The position numbers and the translations under genes were made by a program. From Sphingobacteriaceae bacterium DW12 (GTDB taxonomy: Bacteria > Bacteroidota > Bacteroidia > Sphingobacteriales > Sphingobacteriaceae), in NCBI GenBank assembly GCA_000783305.1, contig JROE01000007.1, positions 1 to 64,000 of the forward strand: a stretch of 64,000 nt of DNA, written 5' to 3'. Shown in pieces: positions 1-9,105 of the stretch (position 1 is its first letter; each line of letters opens with the position of its first letter). The notes under the pieces are model-generated. The model saw only the letters and a list, made by a program, of their open reading frames with translations. It was not told the DNA's origin and ran no database searches.

Positions 1-246
1 TTGCAAACTGCTCTGCTTTATCCAGCAAGTGCTATGACTTGTTGTACAAGTACTATGCGTTTGATCCAAACGGCTATACCTTATCGAACAAGTGCTATGA
101 CTTTGTGGATAAGTGTCGTGAGTTTGTCGCAAACTGCTATGCTTTATCGAACAAGTACTATGACTTTGTGGATAAGTGTCGTGAGTTTGTCGTAAACTGC
201 TGTGTGTTTTTGAAAAACTACTAGCAGTTTGGCTCAAACTACTATG
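1..246. repeat. 21-bp tandem repeat array with 63-bp higher-order period
   Basis: From about position 16 the DNA divides into eleven 21-bp units ending in variants of tgctatg (16-36, 37-57, 58-78 and so on to 226-246), plus a partial unit at the edge. Three units make a 63-bp higher-order repeat: 100-162 and 163-225 begin almost identically. Most units contain a 13-bp interrupted palindrome (five-base arm, three-base centre, five-base arm). The arms differ between units yet stay complementary, e.g. gtttg/caaac at 59-71, cttgt/acaag at 38-50 and gtttt/aaaac at 206-218. Because 21 is divisible by 3, several frames are open on both strands, so open frames here are weak evidence of coding. The array continues off the left edge. 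Confidence 0.85.
3..224 (+). CDS. Possible 3' end of a heptad-repeat protein (doubtful)
   Basis: Frame 3 is open from the window edge to a stop at 222-224 and encodes seven-residue repeats such as NKCYDFV, DKCREFV and ANCYALS, rich in Cys, Tyr, Phe and charged residues. The 5' end is outside the window. Another plus frame and a minus frame are open over the same array, which is expected of any 21-bp repeat whose unit lacks a stop. I recognise no family. It could be the tail of a repetitive protein or purely non-coding repeat DNA. Confidence 0.25.
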   Translation, partial: ANCSALSSKCYDLLYKYYAFDPNGYTLSNKCYDFVDKCREFVANCYALSNKYYDFVDKCREFVVNCCVFLKNY

Positions 247-550
247 CGTTTTTTGGAGTATTATATCTATTAAATGAACGCGAAAGACAAAAAGACTGGC
301 TTTTTTTTCACGTTCTTTGGTGTTTATTATTCTTTTTCACTTATAGTGAGGTGCTATGTTTGTTCTGTTGTTACTGGGTTCGTGAACGGTGGTTCTTTAT
401 TTATGATGTATATGAAATCAATGGCATATGCGAGTTTGAATAAATAATAGTAGCGCTGTTTGTCAATATTATTTACATCTCGGATTTCATAAGTAGGTTT
501 AGGTTAATAATTGGTTCGTGCGACCCCAAGCACCCGCTTGGGGTATTTTT
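225..550. other. Intergenic region with two hairpins after the repeat array
   Basis: No supportable gene. It holds an imperfect inverted repeat at 276-315 (gaacg arm pairing with cgttc, eight T's in the right arm), which could terminate plus-strand transcription from the array. A second, clear terminator hairpin lies at 524-552. Between them is AT-rich DNA with a near-palindrome gttcgtgaac near 378. Confidence 0.5.
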
Positions 551-552
551 TT
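524..552 (+). terminator. Rho-independent terminator hairpin
   Basis: Seven-base perfect stem ccccaag (524-530) and cttgggg (537-543) with a six-base loop, followed by a T-rich tail. The T-run is on the plus strand, so it reads best as a terminator for plus transcription, but it also sits directly after the stop of the minus-strand fucosidase and may serve both sides. Confidence 0.75.
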
Positions 553-2332
553 ATTTCTGCGCTATCCAAATTCGGTTTAGCCAAAGGGTATTGTGGTCTT
601 TGATTTGAAAACTGATCTCATACTTGCCTGCAATTGGGAAATCAAGTAACCCTATGGACTGATCGACAAATTCCTGTGTGTAATTGTCCTCATTTGGTTC
701 GGCTACCACTTGACCATTCGGCTTGATTTGAGCGGTGACTTGCTGCTTCCCGTTTGACAAGCGTACATCTATTGGAGCTTTCTCGGGATTGTGAGCGGAT
801 ATGTCGATCATATATTTTCCAGCTTTTGGAATATATATATGCCATGTTAGAGGCTTTGCCTCATTGATAAGGGTATGTGTAGGTCGCTTGCCATCATAGC
901 GTACGTGCTTGAAGGGGCTATTGATGGCGTTGCTCCCATTTAGGGAGAAGCCTCCAAAGGTGGCCTCTGCTACGCTTTTCTTATCGAGTACAATAGGCTC
1001 CTCAAAAGTCAAGGCCAAGACAGATACATAACGGTCGCTTTGTGTGGGGGGTACCTTGATATGCAGCAAAGGTCCCGTCTGCTGATAGGTGAGTGTTTGC
1101 CGTCCATTGTCTGTTAGAAGTTCGATCTTTGAAGGAGAGGAGGTGATGCCACTTATTCTCAGCGTATGGTCTAAGGGCCAGTTAAAGACATGAGCATAGA
1201 CAATCTGCTTGCCATTGACCATTTTGGTGGTTAGCTTTCCCCAGTCATGTTGATTTGCGCGTAGCTCCAATCCGGTATTGCCGTAGAGGGCCTCCCCGTT
1301 TTTAGTCAACCATGTGCCCATATCTGCCAAGCGACTGATGCTTTCATACGGGACGGTACCGTCTGCACGGGGGCCTATATTGAGGGTGAAGTCACCATTA
1401 AGGCTGACATTGTCGATTAAGGACTGGAACAATTGGGACGTAGATTTCCACTCGTTTTCTTGCGCATTATATCCCCAGGAGTGGGCTATCGTACCGGGTG
1501 TTTCCCAAGGATGGGTGGTATAGGCGGTTCCAAATTGGTTGTCGCCTAATGTCTCAAAATCAATATTTTCATTGGTTGCAGGAAGACCTAGTCTGGAATT
1601 AATCAAGCAATTGGGCTGTAACTCCCTGATTAAAGCAATTGCTTGCTCCAGTTGCTCTTTTTTGAAAATGGTCTTTTCATACGGAATCCACATGTCAAAC
1701 CACATGATAGCAATATCTCCATAGTTGGTCAGCAACTCCCGCAGCTGAGGCAGTGCTTTCTCGGTCCAGTACTGGTTGAACTGGGCATCTGAAACTCTTC
1801 CGGTCAGCTCTTGGTTGTGGTCCCAAGCGTATGGATGCTCCCAATCTATCCAATGGGAATAGTAGAAGCCCAATTTCATATCATGCTTACGACACGCGGT
1901 AGCGAGTTCCTTGATGACATCTCTATCGCTTCCACTTAATTTGGGAAGGCTGTAGTTTCCGATTTTGGTGTCCCAGATAGCGACTCCATCATGATGTTTG
2001 GTGGTCATGATGATGTATTTCATACCTGCCTTTTTTGCAAGAAGTACCCATTCCTCGGGATTAATCTTATTCCAATCAAAGCGATGGGCGAGTGTTCCAT
2101 ATTCTTCCTTAGAAATCCGATTGCGATAGCGGATCCACTCCGCATAGTTATTGACGTAACGTAGTTTTTCTCCTTTCCAAAGACCTTCAGCACCACTATA
2201 TAATCCCCAATGGATGAACATGCCGAATCGAGCGTCGGTAAACCAGTCCGTTCTTTTGGGTGTGGTATGTTGCGCAATTGTACTGTTTGATAAAAAAGCG
2301 ATAAAGCAAAGCGTGAATAGTATTTTTCTCAT
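551..2332 (-). CDS. GH29 alpha-L-fucosidase (secreted, 593 aa)
   Basis: Glycoside hydrolase family 29 enzymes release alpha-linked L-fucose from glycans by a retaining mechanism. The protein begins with a signal peptide (about residues 1-20, ending in IAQ), so it is exported, probably to the periplasm. Family landmarks are RFGMFIHWG (HW at 41-42), KAGMKYIIMTTKHHDG (HH at 113-114) and IAIMWFDMW, in which D213 is the expected catalytic nucleophile. A C-terminal region of about 200 residues after the barrel probably forms accessory beta domains. The gene is the third after susC and susD on the same strand and probably belongs to the same locus, though a hairpin (2391-2420) separates it from susD. 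Substrate linkage cannot be read from sequence. Confidence 0.93.
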   Translation of the reverse strand: MRKILFTLCFIAFLSNSTIAQHTTPKRTDWFTDARFGMFIHWGLYSGAEGLWKGEKLRYVNNYAEWIRYRNRISKEEYGTLAHRFDWNKINPEEWVLLAKKAGMKYIIMTTKHHDGVAIWDTKIGNYSLPKLSGSDRDVIKELATACRKHDMKLGFYYSHWIDWEHPYAWDHNQELTGRVSDAQFNQYWTEKALPQLRELLTNYGDIAIMWFDMWIPYEKTIFKKEQLEQAIALIRELQPNCLINSRLGLPATNENIDFETLGDNQFGTAYTTHPWETPGTIAHSWGYNAQENEWKSTSQLFQSLIDNVSLNGDFTLNIGPRADGTVPYESISRLADMGTWLTKNGEALYGNTGLELRANQHDWGKLTTKMVNGKQIVYAHVFNWPLDHTLRISGITSSPSKIELLTDNGRQTLTYQQTGPLLHIKVPPTQSDRYVSVLALTFEEPIVLDKKSVAEATFGGFSLNGSNAINSPFKHVRYDGKRPTHTLINEAKPLTWHIYIPKAGKYMIDISAHNPEKAPIDVRLSNGKQQVTAQIKPNGQVVAEPNEDNYTQEFVDQSIGLLDFPIAGKYEISFQIKDHNTLWLNRIWIAQK

Positions 2333-2390
2333 ATCGTATTAGACTTGCTTTAAAACTACACAAATTAAATTTTCAAAACGATAGTAATGA

Positions 2391-2420
2391 AAATGACCAA
2401 CAATTATATGTTGGTCATTT
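2391..2420 (-). terminator. Hairpin between susD1 and the fucosidase gene
   Basis: Perfect 12-bp stem (2391-2402 with 2409-2420) and a six-base loop, starting 24 bp after the susD stop. The arm ends in three T's but no long U-tract follows, so it may be a partial terminator or an mRNA-stabilising 3' end that lowers fucosidase expression relative to susCD. Confidence 0.6.
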
Positions 2421-2443
2421 GTCTCAAGATTATGAGTTGGCCG

Positions 2444-4006
2444 TTATGGTTTGTCCCACCATACACGGGAAGTCATCTGATCTCCTTTATCGAGTCGACC
2501 CACAGCCTGTTGATAATTAGCGGCATTGACCGAGGACTCCTCCGTCGGGTAGGTAAAGCGTCTAGGGATGGTCCCATTAGTAGCATTACCTATGTAATTG
2601 ACTTGCTTCAATACGGGATATCCGGACCGGCGCCAGTTGGCAAATGATTCGTATTCATCGGTGAATGAATTGATATAGTATTGGGTATTGATCTGTTCGA
2701 ATGCTTTGGCCTCATCGAACGGATTTTGTTTGAGGTAGTGTACGATGGATGCATCGTCGATGCCGCTTATACCAAATTGGGTGAATTGTTTCATCGCTGC
2801 TGCCACTCCTGCTTCATAATAGGTCTTCGCTGATCCTGTAATCCAGCCTCTGTGTGCAGCTTCGGCCAACAAGAGTTGGTTTTCGGCATAGGTCACTAAG
2901 AAAGTGGGGGCATCAATACGGCCATAGGTGTACCTGTTGACGACAGAATACTTATTTAAATCACCTGGATATAAAGGATAGTTTTCGATAAACGTTGTTC
3001 CTTTGGTGGTCTTGTCATAACCATTGGGCATACCCAGTTGAACCGCAGTAGTGGTATCGCCTCTAGACCATCTGGAATCGTCAACTTTAATAGAAGGGTC
3101 CGCTACTACAGTTGCTAAAAATCGGAGTCTTGGGTCTTGCGTGTTTTTTAATAGATTAATGAACGATTCGCTCATGCGATAGTTATTGGGGTCTTCGTGC
3201 ACATATACTTTACCGAATGGCTCGGCGCTATTGTTGGCTGTTACGGCACCGGGATGGAGTACGAGTGCACTCTCATCATTGCTCACAAAGAGTCCTCCGG
3301 ATACTGCGGTATTCACCCAGATTTTAGCCTGCTCGGGGTTGACCTTAGAAAGACGCATCCCTAAACGTAGCATGAGTGAATAGGCGAATTTTTGCCATTT
3401 AACGACATCACCTTTGTAGATGATGTCGGCCTGACCGATGGTCGAGGTTTTGCCATTTAGATTGGTGGCAGACTCCTTGAGTTCATTGAGCATATCCAAA
3501 TAGATAGATTCCTGGGTATCATATACCGGATATCCGTTTTCTTTGTAGTATGCCTGCCCAGCTTCTGAGTACGGGACATCTCCATAGAGGTCTGTCATGC
3601 GATGGAATAAAACGACTTTCAAGATACGCGCCATTTGATATTCGGTGAAATTGGCCTCTTTGTCCTTCCAATTTTCCATCAAATCGACTACATCACGCAC
3701 GCCATTTGGATACATGCGATCCCAGTAGGCGGCATTATAGCTCGCATTGTAGGTATACTTGTCTCCGTTCCAGTAGCTTTCGACGGATGCTGTATGTTGG
3801 ATCATTGTGCTAATGTAGATGAGTCCATTACGCCAAGCTTCATATTCTGTCCCATAGGCATATTGTTGTACATTGGTAAATAGTAGCTTATAGTCAATAA
3901 TGTCTTTGTCTATAGCCTCGGGGTTGACATTGACATCTCCAAAATCATTGCACGAAGATACTCCGAATCCAAGTGCGATGAGGATATATAATAGTTTCCT
4001 TTTCAT
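2444..4006 (-). CDS. SusD/RagB-like glycan-binding outer-membrane lipoprotein (PUL 1)
   Basis: SusD-like lipoproteins cap a SusC barrel on the cell surface and bind the ligand before import. The start at 4006 gives a standard lipoprotein signal, with lipobox GVSSC and the lipidated Cys at about residue 19; an in-frame upstream start at 4066 would add 20 basic residues and is less likely. The C-terminus ends in RVWWDKP, as in the SusD_2-type nutrient-binding lipoproteins, and the third pair in this window ends the same way. It follows susC1 by 68 bp and is clearly co-transcribed. The surrounding fucosidases suggest a fucosylated ligand, which is an inference from context. Confidence 0.92.
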   Translation of the reverse strand: MKRKLLYILIALGFGVSSCNDFGDVNVNPEAIDKDIIDYKLLFTNVQQYAYGTEYEAWRNGLIYISTMIQHTASVESYWNGDKYTYNASYNAAYWDRMYPNGVRDVVDLMENWKDKEANFTEYQMARILKVVLFHRMTDLYGDVPYSEAGQAYYKENGYPVYDTQESIYLDMLNELKESATNLNGKTSTIGQADIIYKGDVVKWQKFAYSLMLRLGMRLSKVNPEQAKIWVNTAVSGGLFVSNDESALVLHPGAVTANNSAEPFGKVYVHEDPNNYRMSESFINLLKNTQDPRLRFLATVVADPSIKVDDSRWSRGDTTTAVQLGMPNGYDKTTKGTTFIENYPLYPGDLNKYSVVNRYTYGRIDAPTFLVTYAENQLLLAEAAHRGWITGSAKTYYEAGVAAAMKQFTQFGISGIDDASIVHYLKQNPFDEAKAFEQINTQYYINSFTDEYESFANWRRSGYPVLKQVNYIGNATNGTIPRRFTYPTEESSVNAANYQQAVGRLDKGDQMTSRVWWDKP

Positions 4007-4074
4007 GGTGTTCATTCTTTTGTTGTTACTGATTTTTTTCTTCTTTATCATTTTCATAATAGTCATAATAGACG

Positions 4075-7000
4075 TTAGAATTTGAGATTAAGATTAAAAC
4101 CTATATTGCGTGTCATTGGGTAGCCGTTCAATTCAAGTCCTTGCGCATTACTGTTGTTGTAAGCGGATTCGGGGTCTATATTAGGCGTATTTTTGTGGAT
4201 AGTCCAAAGATTACGTCCTACCAAAGAGAAGGAAGCTCCTCTGAATGGGGTTTTAGATAGTATCGAGGACGGTAAGTTGTATCCAAAGGAAATCTCCCTT
4301 AATTTGACAAATCCAGCATCGTATACAAACTCTTCGGTAAAGGATTGGTCAACCACGTGCTTCCAATACGTTTGTGCATCTACGGCAGTGGTGTTAGTCT
4401 CGCCTGATAGTGTCACCCCCTTGCCCACGATATTACCTTCACGGCCTTCTAGTGTCGCTTGGTGTAAGCCCGATCCGTAAAGATTGAGATTTGTGCCGGA
4501 GAAAATCTTAGCACCTAATTTTACATCCAATAGCATTCCTAAGCTAAAGTTTTTGTAGGTGAAGTCATTGCGGAATCCGCCAGTGAACCGATAAACACCA
4601 TTGCCGAGTACTTCAATGGCATCTGAGCGAACGGGGAGGCCTTTGTCGTCATAAATGCGGTTACCCGCAGCATCAGTTTTGTATTTATAACCTACAATTT
4701 GTCCATAAGATAGCCCGACGATTTGCTGTATGGCGGCGTTGCCGGATCGTGAGACTCCTCCTTCGACGCTTAATGTATTTTGCTGACCCAAATTTAAGAC
4801 TTCGCTATCATTGAAAGCAAAGTTTATCGAGCCTTTCCACTTGAAGTTGTCCTTACGGATGATGTCTCCGTAGACTAAGGCTTCAATACCTCTATTGCGG
4901 AGCTCCCCAATGTTTTTTACAGCGGTTGAATAGCCCGATCCCGTACTGGTGGTTACCTTAACAATATCATCTGTGGTCGTTTTTTGGTATACGGCAAGGT
5001 CTAGACCTAGTCTGTTGCCCCAAAATTCGATGTTGGCACCAGCTTCCCACTCGCTAATCCGAACAGGTTTCAGATTGGCATTGGGTACAGTGGTATTGTC
5101 GATGGTCCCAACAGGCTGGCCAAGTAGTTCGTAGGACAATGTTTTGTAAGCAAGAGCGGTGAGATAAGGGTCAGTACCATTGGATGCTGCTGCTCGAGAT
5201 AAACGTAATTTACCCATATTGATCCAGTCTGGTAAATCCAGATGGTCCGAGAATACATAACTCAAACTTGCTGATGGATACAGGTACCCATTATTGTCAG
5301 GATTGAGTGTAGAATACCAATCATTACGAGCAGAGAGGTTAAGAAATAAGAAGTCCTTGTAACCAAAATCGGCTGTACCATAAAGTGATTTTACTTGATA
5401 TTCACTATATAACTTTTTGAAGGTACGGGTGCCGGCTGCTACATTTCCAGTGTTGTAAGCACCATCTACTATGAAAGGCCGGATACCACCATCTGTGCCC
5501 CATGTCTCACTACGGGTTTTTTGGCTATTGCCACCAACTGTTGCTGAGATAGAGAAATCTCCTACGTTTTTCTTAGCACCGATAAGGTAGTTGAAGTTGG
5601 TTTCTTCAAACTCTTTGTTATACTCATTGATGTATCCATTTGGATCGGCAGAAGCTCCTTTGGGTTGGATCTGCTTGAAAGCAAGATTGAATCCGTCTCG
5701 GGTGGCGGCACCCTGTATATACAACCAATCCGTGATATCATAGCGAAGGTTGAACCCTCCTGTCAGCCTCTTCTTCGTAGAGGAATTTGATTTGCGATAT
5801 TGCAGAAAGTAAGGGTTATTAAAATAGACATCATTTCCGGGTTGTAATTCTTTCCCAAATTCGTCCACAGCAGCTTCCAACCAACGGACGTCGTAACCGT
5901 TGGCTAAGTATAGTAAACTGGCATTGGTATTTCCGTTGCCATCGGAAAGATTTGCCCTGTTGTCGACAAACTCAAACATATAGTTGGCATTGATGCCCAA
6001 TTGTACTTTCGGAGTAATCTTATACGTGGTATTCAGATTGGCACCTCTTTGATTGGACTTGGCATTGGGTAGAATTGAACCTTCGTAGATATTGTTGAGG
6101 CCTAAACGGTAGTTAGACTTTTCGTCACTGCCGCTTACTGCTACGGAGGTCTGGTTGCTTAATCCGGTCCGGTAGAAATTTTTCCAGTTGTCAATCGGCG
6201 AGTAGACATAGTTGTTCCCAAGTTTATTGACCGCTTGACTACCATCCATTCGTGCGCCCCAGCTCTGATTGTAGGTGTTATTTGCGGCACCTGCCGTTTC
6301 TGGTTTAGTACCTTGTAGGCCTTGCCCGTATATTTCTTGAAAGTCTCGGTAATCATAAATAGTATTGACGGTCATATTGTTGTTGAACTCGACCCCGACC
6401 CCTTGTTGGCCCTTTCCAGACTTGGTCGTGATCATGATGACACCATTCCCGCCTCTGTAACCGTATAAAGCTGATGCTGCGGCACCTTTCAGGACCTGCA
6501 TGCTTTCAATATCATCGGCATTGATACTGTTCAATCCATCACCCATGTCCATGCCACCCCATTGACCGGCGGAGCCTTGGTTTTGATTGTCAAGAGGTAT
6601 CCCATCAACAACATAGAGTGGTTGGTTATTTTGTGTCATGGAAGCATTCCCACGGATGATGACACGGCTACTACCACCTAAGCCGGTCGAATTTCCAGCG
6701 ACACTGACACCGGCGACCTTGCCTGTCAGCGCATTGCCTAGATTGGGGTCACGGGCACCTGTAAATTGATCACCTTTGACGGAGGTTGTGGAATAGCCGA
6801 GCGATTTTTTCTCGCGCATGATACCGAGTGCTGTAACGACAACCTCCTCAATATTGGTGCTTATATTGGTAAGCAGGATATCTAGTGATGTATTATTGCC
6901 TACCGTGATTTCTTTATGTTCATAGCCGACGAAGCTAACCACCAAGGTCTGTCCGGGCTTGGCAGCAATAGTGTACCGTCCGACCTTGTCCGTTTGCGTA

Positions 7001-7206
7001 GCGATGCTGGTGCCCTTTACAGTTACCGTCACACCTCCAATGACTTGACCAGTACTGCCATCCTTGATGGTTCCAGATATTGATTGCTGATAGTGTAGGG
7101 AACTATTCTCCTTCTTTAAGGAGGCATGGGTAGGGGCTGCTTGAACCTGCGTGTAGCTGGTTGCTAACAGGACAAGTGGAAAAATCCACTTCTTGGTGCC
7201 TGTCAT
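4075..7206 (-). CDS. SusC/RagA TonB-dependent outer-membrane transporter (PUL 1)
   Basis: SusC proteins are TonB-dependent barrels importing oligosaccharides into the periplasm with their SusD lid. The start chosen at 7206 (MTGTKKW) gives a clean signal peptide ending VQA; a start at 7233 adds nine residues. In order come a carboxypeptidase-regulatory-like beta domain (about 43-113, ISGTIKD to LDILL), a plug domain (about 116-262, from EEVVVTALGI through the conserved VLKGAAASALYG and GVIMITTKSG), and a long beta-barrel ending in LNLKF with a C-terminal Phe typical of outer-membrane proteins. About 1043 aa is normal for the family. The upstream region carries palindromes that may be operators (7309-7320, 7394-7407). 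Confidence 0.96.
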   Translation of the reverse strand: MTGTKKWIFPLVLLATSYTQVQAAPTHASLKKENSSLHYQQSISGTIKDGSTGQVIGGVTVTVKGTSIATQTDKVGRYTIAAKPGQTLVVSFVGYEHKEITVGNNTSLDILLTNISTNIEEVVVTALGIMREKKSLGYSTTSVKGDQFTGARDPNLGNALTGKVAGVSVAGNSTGLGGSSRVIIRGNASMTQNNQPLYVVDGIPLDNQNQGSAGQWGGMDMGDGLNSINADDIESMQVLKGAAASALYGYRGGNGVIMITTKSGKGQQGVGVEFNNNMTVNTIYDYRDFQEIYGQGLQGTKPETAGAANNTYNQSWGARMDGSQAVNKLGNNYVYSPIDNWKNFYRTGLSNQTSVAVSGSDEKSNYRLGLNNIYEGSILPNAKSNQRGANLNTTYKITPKVQLGINANYMFEFVDNRANLSDGNGNTNASLLYLANGYDVRWLEAAVDEFGKELQPGNDVYFNNPYFLQYRKSNSSTKKRLTGGFNLRYDITDWLYIQGAATRDGFNLAFKQIQPKGASADPNGYINEYNKEFEETNFNYLIGAKKNVGDFSISATVGGNSQKTRSETWGTDGGIRPFIVDGAYNTGNVAAGTRTFKKLYSEYQVKSLYGTADFGYKDFLFLNLSARNDWYSTLNPDNNGYLYPSASLSYVFSDHLDLPDWINMGKLRLSRAAASNGTDPYLTALAYKTLSYELLGQPVGTIDNTTVPNANLKPVRISEWEAGANIEFWGNRLGLDLAVYQKTTTDDIVKVTTSTGSGYSTAVKNIGELRNRGIEALVYGDIIRKDNFKWKGSINFAFNDSEVLNLGQQNTLSVEGGVSRSGNAAIQQIVGLSYGQIVGYKYKTDAAGNRIYDDKGLPVRSDAIEVLGNGVYRFTGGFRNDFTYKNFSLGMLLDVKLGAKIFSGTNLNLYGSGLHQATLEGREGNIVGKGVTLSGETNTTAVDAQTYWKHVVDQSFTEEFVYDAGFVKLREISFGYNLPSSILSKTPFRGASFSLVGRNLWTIHKNTPNIDPESAYNNSNAQGLELNGYPMTRNIGFNLNLKF

Positions 7207-7308
7207 CAGTTTGATTTTGTCAGAGTGCCACATGTGTTTGTCGTTAGTGAAAGATAAGTTTGTTTATAATGTGATTATTGCAGAGGATGTATTTCTTTTA
7301 AAGAAAAT

Positions 7309-7320
7309 GCAACCGGTTGC
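7309..7320. promoter_or_regulatory. Perfect 12-bp palindrome, LacI-type operator candidate
   Basis: gcaaccggttgc is its own reverse complement and lies 103 bp upstream of the susC1 start. The central CG flanked by A/T steps is the pattern of LacI/PurR-family operators. The only LacI-family gene in the window is at 33523. Assignment to that protein is inference. Confidence 0.5.
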
Positions 7321-7393
7321 TTTTGTAATTTGATACGAATTAACGTAATAATTTTGGTACAACAAATTTTTTTTAAAAATATATTATGTGTTA

Positions 7394-7407
7394 TAAAACC
7401 TTTTAGC
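7394..7407. promoter_or_regulatory. 14-bp motif shared with the GH92/LacI intergenic region
   Basis: taaaaccttttagc occurs here upstream of susC1 and again, identical, at 33426-33439 upstream of the minus-strand GH92 gene. It contains a taaaa/tttta inverted repeat around cc. Both copies have the same orientation relative to the gene they precede. Confidence 0.45.
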
Positions 7408-7621
7408 GACATAACTCAATCGTATGTGCTGTCAAAAAGTTGGCTTAAGGCAGAGTTATGGTGATATGAAATATTTTCAATATTAAGTTGCTCTAGCAAC
7501 TATATGGTTCGCGAACAGTATATCGCTGCTATTATTGAAGTATCTGAAATAAAAAAGGGTAACTGTATGATTGCGAGTTTGCATACAGATTAGGGAAGAT
7601 AATAGGTATTTTTGTTAATTG

Positions 7622-7661
7622 TTGTTTTATTCCCTGGTCGTTGGACCAAGGAATAAAACAA
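7622..7661 (-). terminator. Long hairpin just after the second fucosidase gene
   Basis: Outer 12-bp perfect stem (7622-7633 with 7650-7661), one C/A mismatch, then a 5-bp inner stem tggtc/gacca around a four-base loop. It begins five bases after the fucosidase stop on the minus strand. No U-tract follows, so it is a probable but not classical terminator or RNA 3' end. Confidence 0.6.
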
Positions 7662-7665
7662 TCAA

Positions 7666-9105
7666 TTATTTGCTAAGGAGGCGGAGTACGGTTGCGTACT
7701 TCAAAGCCGTTTTGGGGTTTTGTACGGTTATTTTATCTCCTGTCTTAGTCCATTTCAACTTGCCATTGTGCCCCAGTATTTCCACTTTGGAGAGATTGAA
7801 TCCTGCGGGGAGACTAAATTCAAACTGAGGGGGAGGGGTATAATTTTCATCTTCGGAAAGATGGAATATATGAACGACTTTATGGTCTTTGCTTCTGGTG
7901 TAATAATAGTCTCCTTCGTGGTATGGCGCAATGGAGCGCGAACCGAATACAGCAGAGCCATTGATATCCATCCAAGATGAAAGTTCATCAAGTCGAGCGT
8001 ATGCCTCTTGGTCGAAATCTCCATTAGGACCTGGCGCGATGTTAAGCAAGTAATTGCCACCTCTAGAGATAATCTTGACCAAGGTTTCTACAATCTTTTT
8101 GGTGGGCTTGTATTGGTCATGGGGTATATAGCTGAAAGAATTGCCCATGGTAATGCAACTTTCCCAAGGGATGTCCATGGGATGGTCTGGAATGGCTTGC
8201 TCCGGAGTCACATAGTTTTCCCACTTGCCGGGTACGGTGCGATCTACTACGATGATGCCAGGTTGATTGTTGCGCGCCATAGTACCAATCTTGTCCATAT
8301 CTATGTCCTGCTCGACTTTAATGGTACGCTGCCATTCTACGGAGGGGTCTATGGTCTTGAATGGACGTACCCAGCCGCCATCAAGCCAGAGAATGTCGAC
8401 TTTGCCGTAGTTGGAGGTCAGTTCATTGAGCTGGTTATAAGTGAAATCTTTATATTGTTGCCAACGTTCAGGATATTTAGTGGGGTCATAATTGACATTG
8501 CGGTCTTTCGGCGGAAAATAGGGCCACCAATAGTATTCGGTATGCCAATCGGGCTTGGAAAAATATGCGCCGATTTTGAAACCGTCCTGCCGGAAGGAGT
8601 TGAAAATTTCCTTCGTGACGTCCGCACGTGGATTGGATGAAAATGGTGTCTTCGAATCTGTGATTTTATAATCGGAATGCTGCGTGTCAAACATGGCAAA
8701 GCCATCATGGTGTTTGGTGGTGAAGACTACATACTTCATGCCTGCTGCCTTGGCTGCTTTGGCCCATTTTTGGGGATTGAAGGCGGTGGGGTTGAAGGTT
8801 TTTTGAAGACTTTCATAATTCTTGACGTAATCGTAGTATGTCGCGCCATGCTCAGGTCTGCGTTGCGTCCAACCTTCATCTTCGGGGCATAACGACCAGC
8901 TTTCTACGATGCCCCATTGGCTGTAGGTACCCCAATGCATGAAGAGGCCAAATTTCATATCTTGCCAGGCCTCCAGATTCTGGATAACTGCAGGGTCCGT
9001 TGGTTTTTGATAACCTGCAGACACATTGTGTGCTTGCGAATAAGCGGACAGGTATAATATGACTGTGAAGAGTAGCAAGAGTGTAAATTTGCGTGTTTGC
9101 ATCAT
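7666..9105 (-). CDS. GH29 alpha-L-fucosidase (secreted, about 479 aa)
   Basis: A second family 29 fucosidase, shorter than its neighbour at 551-2332 and clearly from a different GH29 branch. A signal peptide (ending about SAYSQA) exports it. Visible landmarks are MKFGLFMHWGTYS (HW at 57-58), AAGMKYVVFTTKHHDGF and KVDILWLDGGW, where D242 is the expected nucleophile. It ends with a small beta domain of about 90 residues. The first codon of the longest frame is TTG and is followed by two ATGs (9105, 9102); either ATG is reasonable. It lies upstream of susC1 on the same strand but is separated by about 450 bp and a hairpin, so it is probably its own transcription unit within the same functional locus. 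Confidence 0.93.
   Translation of the reverse strand: MMQTRKFTLLLLFTVILYLSAYSQAHNVSAGYQKPTDPAVIQNLEAWQDMKFGLFMHWGTYSQWGIVESWSLCPEDEGWTQRRPEHGATYYDYVKNYESLQKTFNPTAFNPQKWAKAAKAAGMKYVVFTTKHHDGFAMFDTQHSDYKITDSKTPFSSNPRADVTKEIFNSFRQDGFKIGAYFSKPDWHTEYYWWPYFPPKDRNVNYDPTKYPERWQQYKDFTYNQLNELTSNYGKVDILWLDGGWVRPFKTIDPSVEWQRTIKVEQDIDMDKIGTMARNNQPGIIVVDRTVPGKWENYVTPEQAIPDHPMDIPWESCITMGNSFSYIPHDQYKPTKKIVETLVKIISRGGNYLLNIAPGPNGDFDQEAYARLDELSSWMDINGSAVFGSRSIAPYHEGDYYYTRSKDHKVVHIFHLSEDENYTPPPQFEFSLPAGFNLSKVEILGHNGKLKWTKTGDKITVQNPKTALKYATVLRLLSK

Larger units (their letters stand above)
7207..7665. other. Promoter region of susC1 with operator-like palindromes
   Basis: About 450 bp without a gene between the second fucosidase and susC1. 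It contains the perfect 12-bp palindrome gcaaccggttgc (7309-7320), the 14-mer taaaaccttttagc (7394-7407) that recurs upstream of the GH92/LacI pair, a perfect 10-bp palindrome gttcgcgaac (7507-7516), and a long hairpin at 7622-7661. No exact TANNTTTG box was found on the minus strand. Confidence 0.6.

Noticed and set aside
1..195. Frame-1 reading of the repeat array as a protein
   Set aside because: A 21-bp repeat without stops is open in several frames; nothing favours frame 1, and it has no family similarity I recognise.
8008..8640. 210-codon open frame on the plus strand
   Set aside because: Lies wholly antisense to the GH29 fucosidase at 7666-9105, whose family motifs are clear; composition is a mirror of that gene.
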